This document shows positions 15,133-23,844 of a stretch of DNA of 64,000 nucleotides, piece by piece (the first letter of the stretch is position 1; each line of letters begins with the position of its first letter). The notes beneath the pieces are model-generated. The model was not told the origin of the DNA. It ran no database searches and saw only the letters and a program-made list of their open reading frames with translations. Source of the stretch: CAIOYC01 sp965277345. Its GTDB lineage: Bacteria; Pseudomonadota; Alphaproteobacteria; Caulobacterales; Caulobacteraceae. The DNA is taken from positions 1-64,000 of the forward strand of contig CBDICI010000004.1 of NCBI GenBank assembly GCA_965277345.1, given 5' to 3'. The translations under genes were made by a program, and so were the position numbers.

Positions 15133-17430
15133 TCAGCCTCCGATCAGGCGCGTGGCGCGGCCGATCCGGGCCGAATAGGCGTCGAGCGCCTTGGCGGTAC
15201 GGCCGATATAGGCCTGCGCCTCCCCCCAGCGATGCGCCTCCAGCGCCTCGCGCACCCCCGGCAGGGTCTTGGAGCCATAGCCGGTAAGGACGCCGGGCGC
15301 ATAGGCCAGGTTCTTGTACCACGGCCGTCCGGGCAGCCCCTCGGGCGCGATCAGGGCCTGGTCCACGCTCTGCAGTTCGGCGTTCAGCGCGTTTCGCTTG
15401 GCCGGCGACAGCGCGTCGGCGTGGGCCAGCGCCTCGTCATAGGCCTTGGCCGCCGTCTTCAGCCGCGCCTCGGCGCCGTCCAGTTCGCCGAAGTCGAACT
15501 TCGGCGGCAGATCCTCCACCGCGGGCGCCACACTGGTCAGGGTCGGGTCGGCGGCGGTCTCGAAGGCGCCCGACCTCACCAGCTTGTTGGTGGCGTCGAT
15601 CCGCGTGCGGGTGTCGGCGGCGAGCTTCTTCAGCTCGTCCACATAGATCCCCACCGTGTCGGCGAAGGAGGTGAAGTGGAACGGCAGCACCTCCGCATCG
15701 GCTTCACGCAGCGCCAGGCGGCCCGCGGTCTGGCTCAGCGCCACCCCGAAGGCGAACTGCGGATCGCCGAAGCGGACGAAGTGCTCGAAGGTATCGTAGG
15801 CGGAGTGATAGATGCCGCCCTGTTCGCTCTCGCCGCCGAAGCCGAGGTTGATCGAGGCGATACCGAGATGCTCCAGGAAGGCGGAATAGTCCGACCCCGA
15901 GCCCAGCGGCCCGATGGGCAGATCGCCTCCGCCCTCCGCCTGCTTGGCCGCCCGCGTGGCCTGCGCGTCCGATGGATTGGAATAGGCGCGAACCCCGAGA
16001 CTCGCCTGTTGCCGCTCGCGGATGGTCACCGGCCGCTCCGGGTCCTTCACGTCCGCCGCGGTCTGGTTGATCATCCGCTCCAGGTCGTGACTGCCCTCGA
16101 CGCCGAGATAGCCGCGCCCGTTGGTGTCGGAATTGATATAGACCACCGCCTTCCTGGCCAGCTCCTCCGCATGGGTCTCGACCCATTCGGTGGAGCCGAT
16201 CAGGCCGGGCTCCTCGCCGTCCCAGCTGGCATAGACCAGGGTGCGCTTGGGCCGCCAGCCGGTCCTGGCCAGGGCGCCGATGGCCTGCGCCTCATTCAGC
16301 TCCGCCACCATGCCGGCCAGCGGGTCATAGGCGCCGAACACCCAGCCGTCGTGGTGATTGCCGCGCACCACCCATTCGTCCGGCGCCTCCGAGCCGGTCA
16401 TCACCGCGATCACGTCAAAGACCGGCTTCAGGCTCCAGTCCGACTTCACCACCAGGTGCACCTTCGCGTGCGAGGGGCCGGAATGGTAGGTGATCGGCAG
16501 GGCCCCCCGGAAGCCGCGGGGCGCCACGGGCCCCTCAAGCGCCTCCAGGATCGGCTGGGCGTCGGCATAGGAGATGGGCAGGGCGGGGATCTTCAGGATC
16601 GTCACCGCCTGCGCCCGGGTCAGCCGCCTGGCGCCGGGCGTGGCGCCGACGCCGGGGGTCAGCGGGTCGCCGGGATAGGCGGTCATGTCCTGCACCGAGC
16701 CGCGCTGCACGCCGTCCGGCGGCCGCGTCCCGCCCTTGGGATAGACGTCATCGATGGCGAAGCCGTCGTCCGCCGGGTCGGAATAGATCAGACAGCCGAC
16801 GGCGCCGTGCTCATAGGCCAGCTTGGGCTTCAGCCCGCGCCAGCCCTGGCCATAGCGCGCGATGACGATCTTGCCGCGCACATCGACGCCCTGGCGCGCC
16901 AGCGCCTTGTAATCGTCGGGCATTCCGTAATTGACATAGACCACCTCGGCGGTGACGTCCCCATCGCCCTGATAGGCCACATAGGGGGGCAGCGCGCCCT
17001 CGATCCGCGCGGTCGCGGTGCTGTCGCTGGGGATCGGCGGCTCCTTCAGCTTCAATTTGTAGGGGTGTGGCCCAAGCAGATCGACCGACTCGAACTTCGG
17101 CGTCGGATAGAGCACGTCAAAGGTCTCGATGTGGGCGTCCCAACCCCACTCCTTGAACCGCGCCAGCATCCAGTCGGCATTGGCCTTGTCGTGCGGCGAG
17201 CCCACGTGGTTGGGGCGCGCGGCGAGCAGCTTCAGCCAGTCGCGCTGCTGCGTGGCCGAAAGGTGACGGTCGAACTCCGCCTCCACCGAGCGTTCCTTGG
17301 CCGCGCCCTCGGCGGAGAAGCCGAGCAGGGGCGCGGGTTGGGCATGGACCTTGGCGGCGCCCGCCACACCGGCGGCGAACAGGGCGGACGAGGCGAGGGC
17401 GGCGAGCAGCAGGCGGGATCGATCGGTCAC
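15133..17430 (-). CDS. Exported M28 metallopeptidase, glutamate carboxypeptidase II-like
   Basis: The 765-residue protein starts with a signal peptide (about 1-30). It contains a protease-associated domain (about 150-240), the M28 catalytic domain (about 335-560) and a C-terminal helical dimerisation domain (about 600-750). Zinc ligands and catalytic acids align with human GCPII: H359 (GNHHDG), D369 (AYDP), E406/E407 (WDGEEPG), D435 (NSDTN) and H542 (YHSAYDT). All are intact, so it should be an active di-zinc exopeptidase in the periplasm or outside. It is followed within 4 bp by an amino-acid permease. Confidence 0.95.
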   Translation of the reverse strand: MTDRSRLLLAALASSALFAAGVAGAAKVHAQPAPLLGFSAEGAAKERSVEAEFDRHLSATQQRDWLKLLAARPNHVGSPHDKANADWMLARFKEWGWDAHIETFDVLYPTPKFESVDLLGPHPYKLKLKEPPIPSDSTATARIEGALPPYVAYQGDGDVTAEVVYVNYGMPDDYKALARQGVDVRGKIVIARYGQGWRGLKPKLAYEHGAVGCLIYSDPADDGFAIDDVYPKGGTRPPDGVQRGSVQDMTAYPGDPLTPGVGATPGARRLTRAQAVTILKIPALPISYADAQPILEALEGPVAPRGFRGALPITYHSGPSHAKVHLVVKSDWSLKPVFDVIAVMTGSEAPDEWVVRGNHHDGWVFGAYDPLAGMVAELNEAQAIGALARTGWRPKRTLVYASWDGEEPGLIGSTEWVETHAEELARKAVVYINSDTNGRGYLGVEGSHDLERMINQTAADVKDPERPVTIRERQQASLGVRAYSNPSDAQATRAAKQAEGGGDLPIGPLGSGSDYSAFLEHLGIASINLGFGGESEQGGIYHSAYDTFEHFVRFGDPQFAFGVALSQTAGRLALREADAEVLPFHFTSFADTVGIYVDELKKLAADTRTRIDATNKLVRSGAFETAADPTLTSVAPAVEDLPPKFDFGELDGAEARLKTAAKAYDEALAHADALSPAKRNALNAELQSVDQALIAPEGLPGRPWYKNLAYAPGVLTGYGSKTLPGVREALEAHRWGEAQAYIGRTAKALDAYSARIGRATRLIGG

Positions 17431-17728
17431 GAAGCACTCCGGCAGGGATGAGACGGAGCAAGCCCCTCCGCCCGGCGGACCTTAACGGGATTTTCCGTAC
17501 CCGCCACGTCATGAAAACGGTAAATTGCCGCAGGGGGAGACATGGCGGCGAAGCCCACGACGCCGGCCTCTTCAACAATCCTCAGAACTTATCGTCACGA
17601 TCCGCCATGGCCCTCCGGGGCCGGGTCCGGGGATGACGAGGCGTGGGGTGGACGTCCGGCCTTCAAAGCGTAGCTATCGTACAGCCCGTCGTTGTTTGCC
17701 GATCGTGTTTGTCAAGCTCTGGTACAGC

Positions 17729-19789
17729 CTATCGCCCCGTCAGTTCCGCCACCAGCGCGTGTTCGCCATAGACCTTGTCGAGCGCCTCGGTGACTGCGGC
17801 GGTGGAGACGGTGACGGCGCGGTTCAGCACCGGATCGTAGCCGTAATCGCCCCCGAGCGAATGGATGTTGCCATCGAACACCGCGCCGATCACCTCGCCC
17901 TTGGCGTCGATCAGCGGCGAGCCGGAATTGCCGCCGATGATGTCGTTGGTGGAGGAGATGTTGAACACCGTCGTCGGGTTCAGCCGGCCCTTGGCCGCCA
18001 CCCAGCGCGGATCGAGCTTGAAGGGATCCTCGCCCGTGGCGCGCTCGTACAGGCCGCCGAAATAGGTGAAGGACGGCACGCGCCGGCCGCGCTCCATCCA
18101 GCCGTCGATCTTGCCGTAGGACAGGCGCAGCGTGAAGGTGGCGTCCGGATAGATGCTGTCGCCATAGGCGGCGAAGCGGGCGCGGGCGATCTGCTCGGTG
18201 GGCTGGGTGACGGGGCCGGTGACGCGATCCTCATAGGCCTTGCGCAGGGCGCGGGCGCTGGGATCGGTGCGCAGGACGAAGCGGATCATCGGGTCGTTTG
18301 AGGCGCGGATCGCCGCCATGCCGCCGTCGAACAGCGCCTTGCGCACCGCCGGATCGCCGAGTGCGGAGCCGGAAACCAGGGCGGCGGACAGGCTTTCGGG
18401 GCTGTCGCGGCCCAGCAGCAACTTGGTGTTGGCGTCGTCGGCCGTCAGCAGTTCGCGCACCTTGGTCAGCCAGAACTCGACGGTGAGCTGCTCCAGCGGC
18501 TTCTCCACAGGCTCGGGATCGAGCAGTTGCTTGGCCAGCAGCGGCAACTGGCTGTCGGAATAACCGGCCAGCCGGTCGGCTGACGGCTTTTCGCGCTCCG
18601 CCGCCGCGCGCACCAGGGTCTTGGCGTAGCCGTAGAGCTTGGAGCCCATGGGGCCGCCCTCCACCAGCCGGTAAGGCAGGTAGAGTTCGCGCTGCGCGAG
18701 GGTGGCGGCGGCGATGGCGGTCCAGGGATCGGCGCCGCCGGAAGCGCCGGCCTTGGCGCGCAGGTCCGCTTCCTTGGCGCGAAGCTGGTCCATGAAGGCG
18801 CGGTCGTTCAGGGCGAACTGGCGGCCGAAATAGACCTTGTAGGAGTTCTCCAGGCCGAACAGCAGATCCCCGGCCATGCGCTTGTTGTCGGCGCTCTCCT
18901 CGCCGAAGCGGATCAGGCGGCCGCGCAGTTCGGCGAACATGACCAGGGTGATGGGGATGGTCAGGTCGCGCTGGGCCTCCAGCTGGGCGATGGTCAACTG
19001 ACGGTCCGTCCCGCCGGGATTGCCGGCCACGAACACCGGCTCGCCGTCGCGCGGCGGGGCGGCGTTCCACACCAGATGCTGGGTCGTGGCCGCGGGCTTG
19101 CCGTTCTCGTACAGACGAAGGAAGGCGCTATCCAGGTCATAGCGGGGGAAGTTGAAATTGTCGGGGTCGCCGCCGAAGAAGGCCGTGGCCACACCGGGCG
19201 AGAACACCAGCCGCACGTCGGAATATTTGCGGTACTTGTAAAGCTTGTATTGGCCGCCCTGATAGAGCCGCACCACCTGACAGCGCAGGGTCGGATCGGA
19301 ACCGCAGCCCTCCTTCTCGATGCCGGCCGCAACGGCGGTGCGCGCCTTGACCAGATCGGAGCCGGTCGCGCCCTGCCCGGCCGCCAAGACCCGCGGGGTG
19401 ACATCGGAGATGGCGAGCAGGATTTCCGCCTGCTGGCCGGGGCAAGTCTTTTCTTCTTCGCGGCGGCCGACGTGATAGCCGTTCTGGAAATAGTCCTCGC
19501 CCTTGGGCGACAGGTTCTGGGCGCAGTCGGCGACGCAGTGGTTGTTGGTGAGCACCAGCCCCGAGCTGGACACCACCGAGGCCGAGCAGCCCCCGGCCAG
19601 ACGCACCGCGGAGGCCTGCACCCGGTCCAGCCAGGCCTTGTCGATGGTCACCCCATAGGCGGCCTTGACCTTGGCCGAGGGGAAGTTGTCGAAAGTCCAC
19701 ATGCCCTCGTCGGCGAAGGCTGAAGCGGCCGAGAACGACGCCGCGCCGGCCACGACGCCGGCCAGGAGGAAACGACGCAAGCTGATCAT
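17729..19789 (-). CDS. S46-family dipeptidyl-peptidase
   Basis: The 686-residue exported serine exopeptidase has a signal peptide ending ASAFA. Mature residues start DEGMWTFDNFP, a hallmark of the S46 (DPP7/DPP11) family. The triad is visible as H84 (NNHCVADC), an Asp in PRYDLDSAF near 218-220 and S622 in GGNSGSP. S46 enzymes remove dipeptides from N-termini; whether this one prefers hydrophobic or acidic residues depends on one S1 residue that needs an alignment. The start at 19789 has AGGGG 5 nt upstream; a longer reading adds 22 non-signal residues. The 298-bp gap to the M28 gene shows no clear element. Confidence 0.95.
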   Translation of the reverse strand: MISLRRFLLAGVVAGAASFSAASAFADEGMWTFDNFPSAKVKAAYGVTIDKAWLDRVQASAVRLAGGCSASVVSSSGLVLTNNHCVADCAQNLSPKGEDYFQNGYHVGRREEEKTCPGQQAEILLAISDVTPRVLAAGQGATGSDLVKARTAVAAGIEKEGCGSDPTLRCQVVRLYQGGQYKLYKYRKYSDVRLVFSPGVATAFFGGDPDNFNFPRYDLDSAFLRLYENGKPAATTQHLVWNAAPPRDGEPVFVAGNPGGTDRQLTIAQLEAQRDLTIPITLVMFAELRGRLIRFGEESADNKRMAGDLLFGLENSYKVYFGRQFALNDRAFMDQLRAKEADLRAKAGASGGADPWTAIAAATLAQRELYLPYRLVEGGPMGSKLYGYAKTLVRAAAEREKPSADRLAGYSDSQLPLLAKQLLDPEPVEKPLEQLTVEFWLTKVRELLTADDANTKLLLGRDSPESLSAALVSGSALGDPAVRKALFDGGMAAIRASNDPMIRFVLRTDPSARALRKAYEDRVTGPVTQPTEQIARARFAAYGDSIYPDATFTLRLSYGKIDGWMERGRRVPSFTYFGGLYERATGEDPFKLDPRWVAAKGRLNPTTVFNISSTNDIIGGNSGSPLIDAKGEVIGAVFDGNIHSLGGDYGYDPVLNRAVTVSTAAVTEALDKVYGEHALVAELTGR

Positions 19790-19969
19790 GGAAGCCCCTG
19801 TGAAATGCTGTTGTGACGGTGGTAACCGAGCTTTTCGCCCCGCGCCAGCAGCCAAGCCCGGCCCTTACGGCGAATTAACTCGACCCCTTGCAGGCTTTTG
19901 GGCCTTCTCCCGCAAGTTGCGTTGCGGCGATCGGCTGTGGCGACGGGTCGGGGGCCCTCAGGTCGAGCC

Positions 19970-21103
19970 ATGTCTCTGGCGCTGTCCACAGTGATCTACG
20001 AGTGGCGGCGCTATATGGCGGCGGTGGTGGCGCTCGCCTTCTCCGGCCTCATGGTGCTGGCCCTGGTCGGGCTGTTCGTGGGCCTGATCCAGTCGATCAC
20101 CGCCAATATCGACCGCTCGCCCGCCGACCTGATCATCCTGCCGTCCAAGGCGACCAGCCTGCTCGGCTCCGGCGGGATGCCGCGTCGGGTGATGCCGCTG
20201 ATCTATCTCAACCCCGAGGTGGTGACCGTGGCGGACATCGACGAGGGCGGCGGCCAGTTCTCCAATCTCGCCTCCGGCAAGGAGAAAAAGCGCACCTTCG
20301 TGCAAATCCTCAGCGTCGACACCCAGCCCGGCGCCCTGACCCTGCCCAAGGACATCCCCGACAGCACGCGTCTGGCCCTGTCGCGCCCGTTCGCGGTGGC
20401 GGTGGACCGGACCCAGCTCGGTCAGCTTGGGGTGAAGCTCGGCGACCATGCGGCCATCAACGGGCACGAGGCGTTCATCGCCGCCCTGGTCAGCGGCTAT
20501 CCCAGCCTGAACGGTCCCCAGCTCATCGTCTCGCGCGCCACCCTGCGCCTCCTGAGACAGGCCCGGCCGTCCAATCGCGTCGGGCCGATGCTGGTAAAGA
20601 TCCGCGACCCGTCCCGCACGCAGGAGGTGGTGGATGCGCTGAACGCCGCGTCGGGCGGCCAGTACCGCGCCTGGACCAAGGCGGAGCTTTCCCGCGCCAA
20701 CCAGGGCGACCTGATGAAGGAACAGATCATCGGCATCATGCTGGGCTTCGCTGTCGTCATCGGCGCCCTTGTCGGCATCGTCATCACCTGGCAGACCCTG
20801 CGCGCCGCCATCCTCGCCAATGTGAAGGAGTTCGCCAGCCTGCGGGCGTTGGGCGTCTCCATGGGTTCGCTCGGGCTGGTGGTAATGGAAATCTCGTTCT
20901 GGGTCGGCATCGTCGGCCTGCTCGCCACCGGCGTGCTGCTGTGGATCGTGTCGAGCCTGGCCGCGCTGGCGGCGGTGCCCATGGGCTTTCCGATCGGGTT
21001 CGTGATCTTCGTCGCCGCCCTGCTGCTCGCCATCGCCATCCTGTCCGGCTCAATGTCGCTCGGCGTGTTGAAGAAGAGCCAACCCGCGGACCTGCTGCGA
21101 TGA
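19970..21103 (+). CDS. ABC exporter permease, DevC/FtsX-like
   Basis: The 377-residue permease has one N-terminal helix (about 15-40), a large periplasmic domain (about 45-245) and three C-terminal helices (about 255-365). This is the MacB/FtsX-type topology of DevC-like permeases. The segment RALGVSMGSLGLVVMEISFW is the expected coupling region. It starts the permease-ATPase-membrane fusion operon, which overlaps (ATGA) and encodes a complete inner-membrane exporter. Such DevBCA systems export lipids or amphiphiles through an outer-membrane channel, but no TolC gene is nearby. The ATG at 19970 was preferred to one 24 residues upstream because the helix starts here. Confidence 0.9.
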   Translation: MSLALSTVIYEWRRYMAAVVALAFSGLMVLALVGLFVGLIQSITANIDRSPADLIILPSKATSLLGSGGMPRRVMPLIYLNPEVVTVADIDEGGGQFSNLASGKEKKRTFVQILSVDTQPGALTLPKDIPDSTRLALSRPFAVAVDRTQLGQLGVKLGDHAAINGHEAFIAALVSGYPSLNGPQLIVSRATLRLLRQARPSNRVGPMLVKIRDPSRTQEVVDALNAASGGQYRAWTKAELSRANQGDLMKEQIIGIMLGFAVVIGALVGIVITWQTLRAAILANVKEFASLRALGVSMGSLGLVVMEISFWVGIVGLLATGVLLWIVSSLAALAAVPMGFPIGFVIFVAALLLAIAILSGSMSLGVLKKSQPADLLR

Positions 21104-21825
21104 AGAAGGCCATCGACGCGCACGGGCTGAGCAAGCGGTTCAAGACCGGCCGCACCTTCGTGGAGGTGCTGAAGGCGGTGGACTTCGACGCGCTGCATGG
21201 CGAGCTGACCATGGTGATGGGTCCCTCCGGCTCGGGCAAGTCGACCCTGATCGCCGCGCTTTCCGGCCTGCTGCGTCCCGACAGCGGCGAGGTGATGGCG
21301 CTGGACAAGAACCTGTGGAAGCTGTCGCCGGGCAAGATCGACAAGTTCCGCCTGGATCACTGCGGCTTCATCTTCCAGGGCTTCAACCTGTTCGCTTCAC
21401 TGACGGCGCAGCAGCAGGTCACCCAGGTGCTGAAATACACCGGCCTGTCGTCCCGAGCGGCGCGGGAGAAGGCGGAGATCGCGCTTGACGAGGTGGGACT
21501 GACGCCCCGTGCGCATATGCGGCCGAACGCACTGTCGGGCGGCGAGAAGCAGCGGGTGGCCATCGCCCGCGCATTGTCCAAGGACCCGCAACTGCTGTTC
21601 GCGGATGAGCCCACCTCAGCCCTCGACGGCGAAAACGGCCAGCTCGTCATCCGCCTCCTGCAACGAGCCGCCAAGCAGCATGGCGCGGCGGTGATCTGCG
21701 TCACCCACGACCCGCGGCTCGAGGCGTTCGCCGACCGCATCATCCATATCGAGGACGGTAACATCCTCGACGACAGCCGCCCTGTGCGCGAACCCGCGCG
21801 CGGGCCCGTTCCGGCCGGAGCCTGA
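21100..21825 (+). CDS. ABC exporter ATP-binding protein
   Basis: The 241-residue ATPase carries Walker A GPSGSGKST, Q-loop FIFQGFNLF, signature LSGGEKQRVA, Walker B LLFADEPTS with the D-loop ALD, and H-loop THD. It belongs to the MacB/LolD/DevA group, which drives substrate extraction from the inner membrane. Its ATG overlaps the permease stop and it ends 5 bp before the membrane fusion protein, so the three subunits should be made together. Confidence 0.95.
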   Translation: MKKAIDAHGLSKRFKTGRTFVEVLKAVDFDALHGELTMVMGPSGSGKSTLIAALSGLLRPDSGEVMALDKNLWKLSPGKIDKFRLDHCGFIFQGFNLFASLTAQQQVTQVLKYTGLSSRAAREKAEIALDEVGLTPRAHMRPNALSGGEKQRVAIARALSKDPQLLFADEPTSALDGENGQLVIRLLQRAAKQHGAAVICVTHDPRLEAFADRIIHIEDGNILDDSRPVREPARGPVPAGA

Positions 21826-21830
21826 GACCG

Positions 21831-22820
21831 ATGCCCGCCTTCCTGAAAAAGCCGCTGACCTGGTTCGTCCTGTTCGCCGTCCTCGTGGTCGGCGGCGGCT
21901 TCTTCTACGTCCAGAACAGCGCCAGGGCGGCCAAGGCCAAGGCCGTCGCCGCCGCCAAGCGCGCCCCGCCGAGCCCTTACGCCGCCATAGCGTCCGGCAA
22001 GGCCGACGTGGAGGGCGGTGTGATCCAGGTGGCGGCGCGGACCGCCGGCGTCGTCACCAGCGTGGACGCCAACGAGGGCGATACGGTGCGCAAGGGCCAG
22101 GTGTTGGCGCAACTGGAGGACGGCCCCCCTCGCCTCGCCGTCGCCAATGCCGAGGCCACGGTGGCCCAGGCCCAGGCGCAGATCCATCTGATCGAGGTAC
22201 AGCGCGCCACCGCGCAGCGAGAGTACGAGCGACTGGCCAAGCTGCAGGCGCGCAACTTCGTCGCCGGTCAGGCGGTGGACAACGCCGCCGACGCCATCAA
22301 GACCGCTGACGCCAGTCTGGGCGCACAGCACGCCGCCATCGGCGCCGCCATGGCCGCCGCCAATTCGGCGCGCTATCAACTGGAGCTCACGCGTGTGCGA
22401 GCGCCGGCCGACGGACGCATCGCCCGTCGTTACGCCAATCCCGGCGTCGGCGCCTCGACCCTAAACGTCACGCCGATGTTCGACCTGGAGCCGCATACGC
22501 CCAAGATCGTGCGCGCGGAGATCGCCGAGGCCGACATTCCCAACGTCTATATCGGCCAGGGCGTGGAGTTGCAGCCCGAGGCTGACCCGACCAAGGTCTA
22601 TGTGGGCCGGGTGGTGCGGCGTTCGGGCGAGTTCGGTGGTCGCAAGCTCATCTCCGACGACCCTACCGAACAGACCGACGCGCGGGTGGTGGAGGTGGTG
22701 GTCGCCGCCGAACAGACCCCGTTCCTGATCGGTCAGCGCGTGCTGGTGAAGTTCATGAAACCGGGTCAGACCGACGGCGCGGTCCATGCCCCCGCCAGGC
22801 TGGCCGCCGCAACGAAATAA
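21831..22820 (+). CDS. HlyD-family membrane fusion protein
   Basis: The 329-residue periplasmic adaptor has an N-terminal anchor (FVLFAVLVVGGGFFYV), a lipoyl-like half motif (VSGVVTSV-type GVVTSVDANEGDTVRKGQVLA), an alpha-helical hairpin rich in Ala/Gln (about 100-170), the second lipoyl half (TRVRAPADGRIA) and a beta-barrel. It links the ABC permease to an outer-membrane channel encoded elsewhere. It is the last gene of the exporter operon and is followed at once by a GC-rich hairpin. Confidence 0.93.
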   Translation: MPAFLKKPLTWFVLFAVLVVGGGFFYVQNSARAAKAKAVAAAKRAPPSPYAAIASGKADVEGGVIQVAARTAGVVTSVDANEGDTVRKGQVLAQLEDGPPRLAVANAEATVAQAQAQIHLIEVQRATAQREYERLAKLQARNFVAGQAVDNAADAIKTADASLGAQHAAIGAAMAAANSARYQLELTRVRAPADGRIARRYANPGVGASTLNVTPMFDLEPHTPKIVRAEIAEADIPNVYIGQGVELQPEADPTKVYVGRVVRRSGEFGGRKLISDDPTEQTDARVVEVVVAAEQTPFLIGQRVLVKFMKPGQTDGAVHAPARLAAATK

Positions 22821-22840
22821 GGGCGGCTGGCGAGCCGCCC
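22821..22840 (+). terminator. Hairpin terminator after the exporter operon
   Basis: GGGCGGCT-GGCG-AGCCGCCC forms a perfect 8-bp stem with a 4-nt loop directly after the TAA of the membrane fusion gene. No T-run follows, so termination may rely on the stem or on the repeat 8 bp further on. Confidence 0.6.
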
Positions 22841-22848
22841 TCGATCGC

Positions 22849-22952
22849 TAGAGCATGATCGTTTCGGATGGAATCATCCGAAGCGTGAATCATGCTCTAA
22901 ACTCAAAGTGTAGACCCTGATTCACGGCTCGATATGAGCCGATCAGGGTCTA
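22849..22952 (+). repeat. 104-bp double-hairpin element, copy 3
   Basis: Identical to copy 2 across 104 bp, in the same orientation, and flanked by CTAG at both ends as is copy 1. It lies between the convergent exporter operon and the leftward Tyr-rich protein gene, the same type of location as copies 1 and 2. Confidence 0.97.
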
Positions 22953-22966
22953 GACGCCGGGAGCCC

Positions 22967-23665
22967 CTAGCGGCAGGACTGGACCCAGGAGTGGCTGCCA
23001 TAGGCGTCGGTCTGGTCGCGCCAATGGCACGAGCGGCCGTAGGAATCCTGCCACGTCGCCGAACCGTCGCCGTATGACGAGGATGAATAGGCCTGGCTAT
23101 AGCTGCGCGAACCGCGGTCGTATGACCGGTCGCCGTATTGCCCGTCGGAATAGGCCGGGGCCGGCGCGGCATAGCCATCGCCCCGGTCGCTATAGCCCGG
23201 TTGCGCATAGGCCTGGGGCTGAGCATAGGTTTGGGGCTGCGAATATTGGGAGTAGGACGAATAGGCCGGCGTCTTGCGACCATAGGCGTCGTAGCTGTAG
23301 CCCTGCGATGGCTGGTCGTAGCCCGAGGGGTAGCCCGGCTGATAGTCGCGCGAATACTGGTCCGGCTGGGCGTAGCGGTCCGAAACCGCCGCATCATCGT
23401 AGGCGGTGTAGCCGTCCGGGCAGTGATAGGACGATGACGCCAGGCTGTTTCCGACCACGGCGCCGCCGACGGCGCCCGCCGCGGTAGCCAGGCCGCGGTC
23501 GCGGCCGTGCGAGACGGCGTTGCCGAGGAAGCCGCCGGCTATGGCGCCGACCACGGTGGCCGCGGTCTGGTTGCCGCGGCTGTCACGACAGCGGGTTTCC
23601 GCGTTGGCCAGGGTAGGGATAGCGAGCGCGGCGGTGACGCCGGCCAGGATGAGAATGTTGCGCAT
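22967..23665 (-). CDS. Exported glycine-zipper protein with Tyr/Ser/Gln-rich low-complexity region
   Basis: The 232-residue product has a signal peptide ending ANAET and a glycine-zipper 2TM segment (about 35-75, AATVVGAIAGGFLGNAV then AAGAVGGAVVGNSLA). About 110 residues of low complexity dominated by Tyr, Ser, Gln, Gly, Pro and Asp follow (SSYSQYSQPQTYAQPQAYAQ and similar), and the end has two Cys (RSCHWRD, WVQSCR). Glycine-zipper proteins are envelope-associated. The Tyr-spaced composition resembles aggregation-prone or phase-separating domains. It is convergent with the exporter operon across repeat copy 3. Confidence 0.8.
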   Translation of the reverse strand: MRNILILAGVTAALAIPTLANAETRCRDSRGNQTAATVVGAIAGGFLGNAVSHGRDRGLATAAGAVGGAVVGNSLASSSYHCPDGYTAYDDAAVSDRYAQPDQYSRDYQPGYPSGYDQPSQGYSYDAYGRKTPAYSSYSQYSQPQTYAQPQAYAQPGYSDRGDGYAAPAPAYSDGQYGDRSYDRGSRSYSQAYSSSSYGDGSATWQDSYGRSCHWRDQTDAYGSHSWVQSCR

Positions 23666-23844
23666 GGGGTCCGTCCTTGAAGTCGGAGTTGTCCCCGCGC
23701 TTCGTTCCGAAAGTTTGGGGTGGCTGGCAAGGTAAACGGCGAGAAGGCGATAAGGATGCGCGGGGCCGACACGAATTGCGGGCGCCGTTGAACTACGACA
23801 TTACTGACGCCGCCCACCCGATTGAAAAGGCAGGGAACCGCCGC

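Noticed and set aside
14998..17451. 817-residue rightward reading frame opposite the M28 peptidase
   Set aside because: The minus strand has a complete peptidase with all zinc ligands; this frame is a codon-position shadow.
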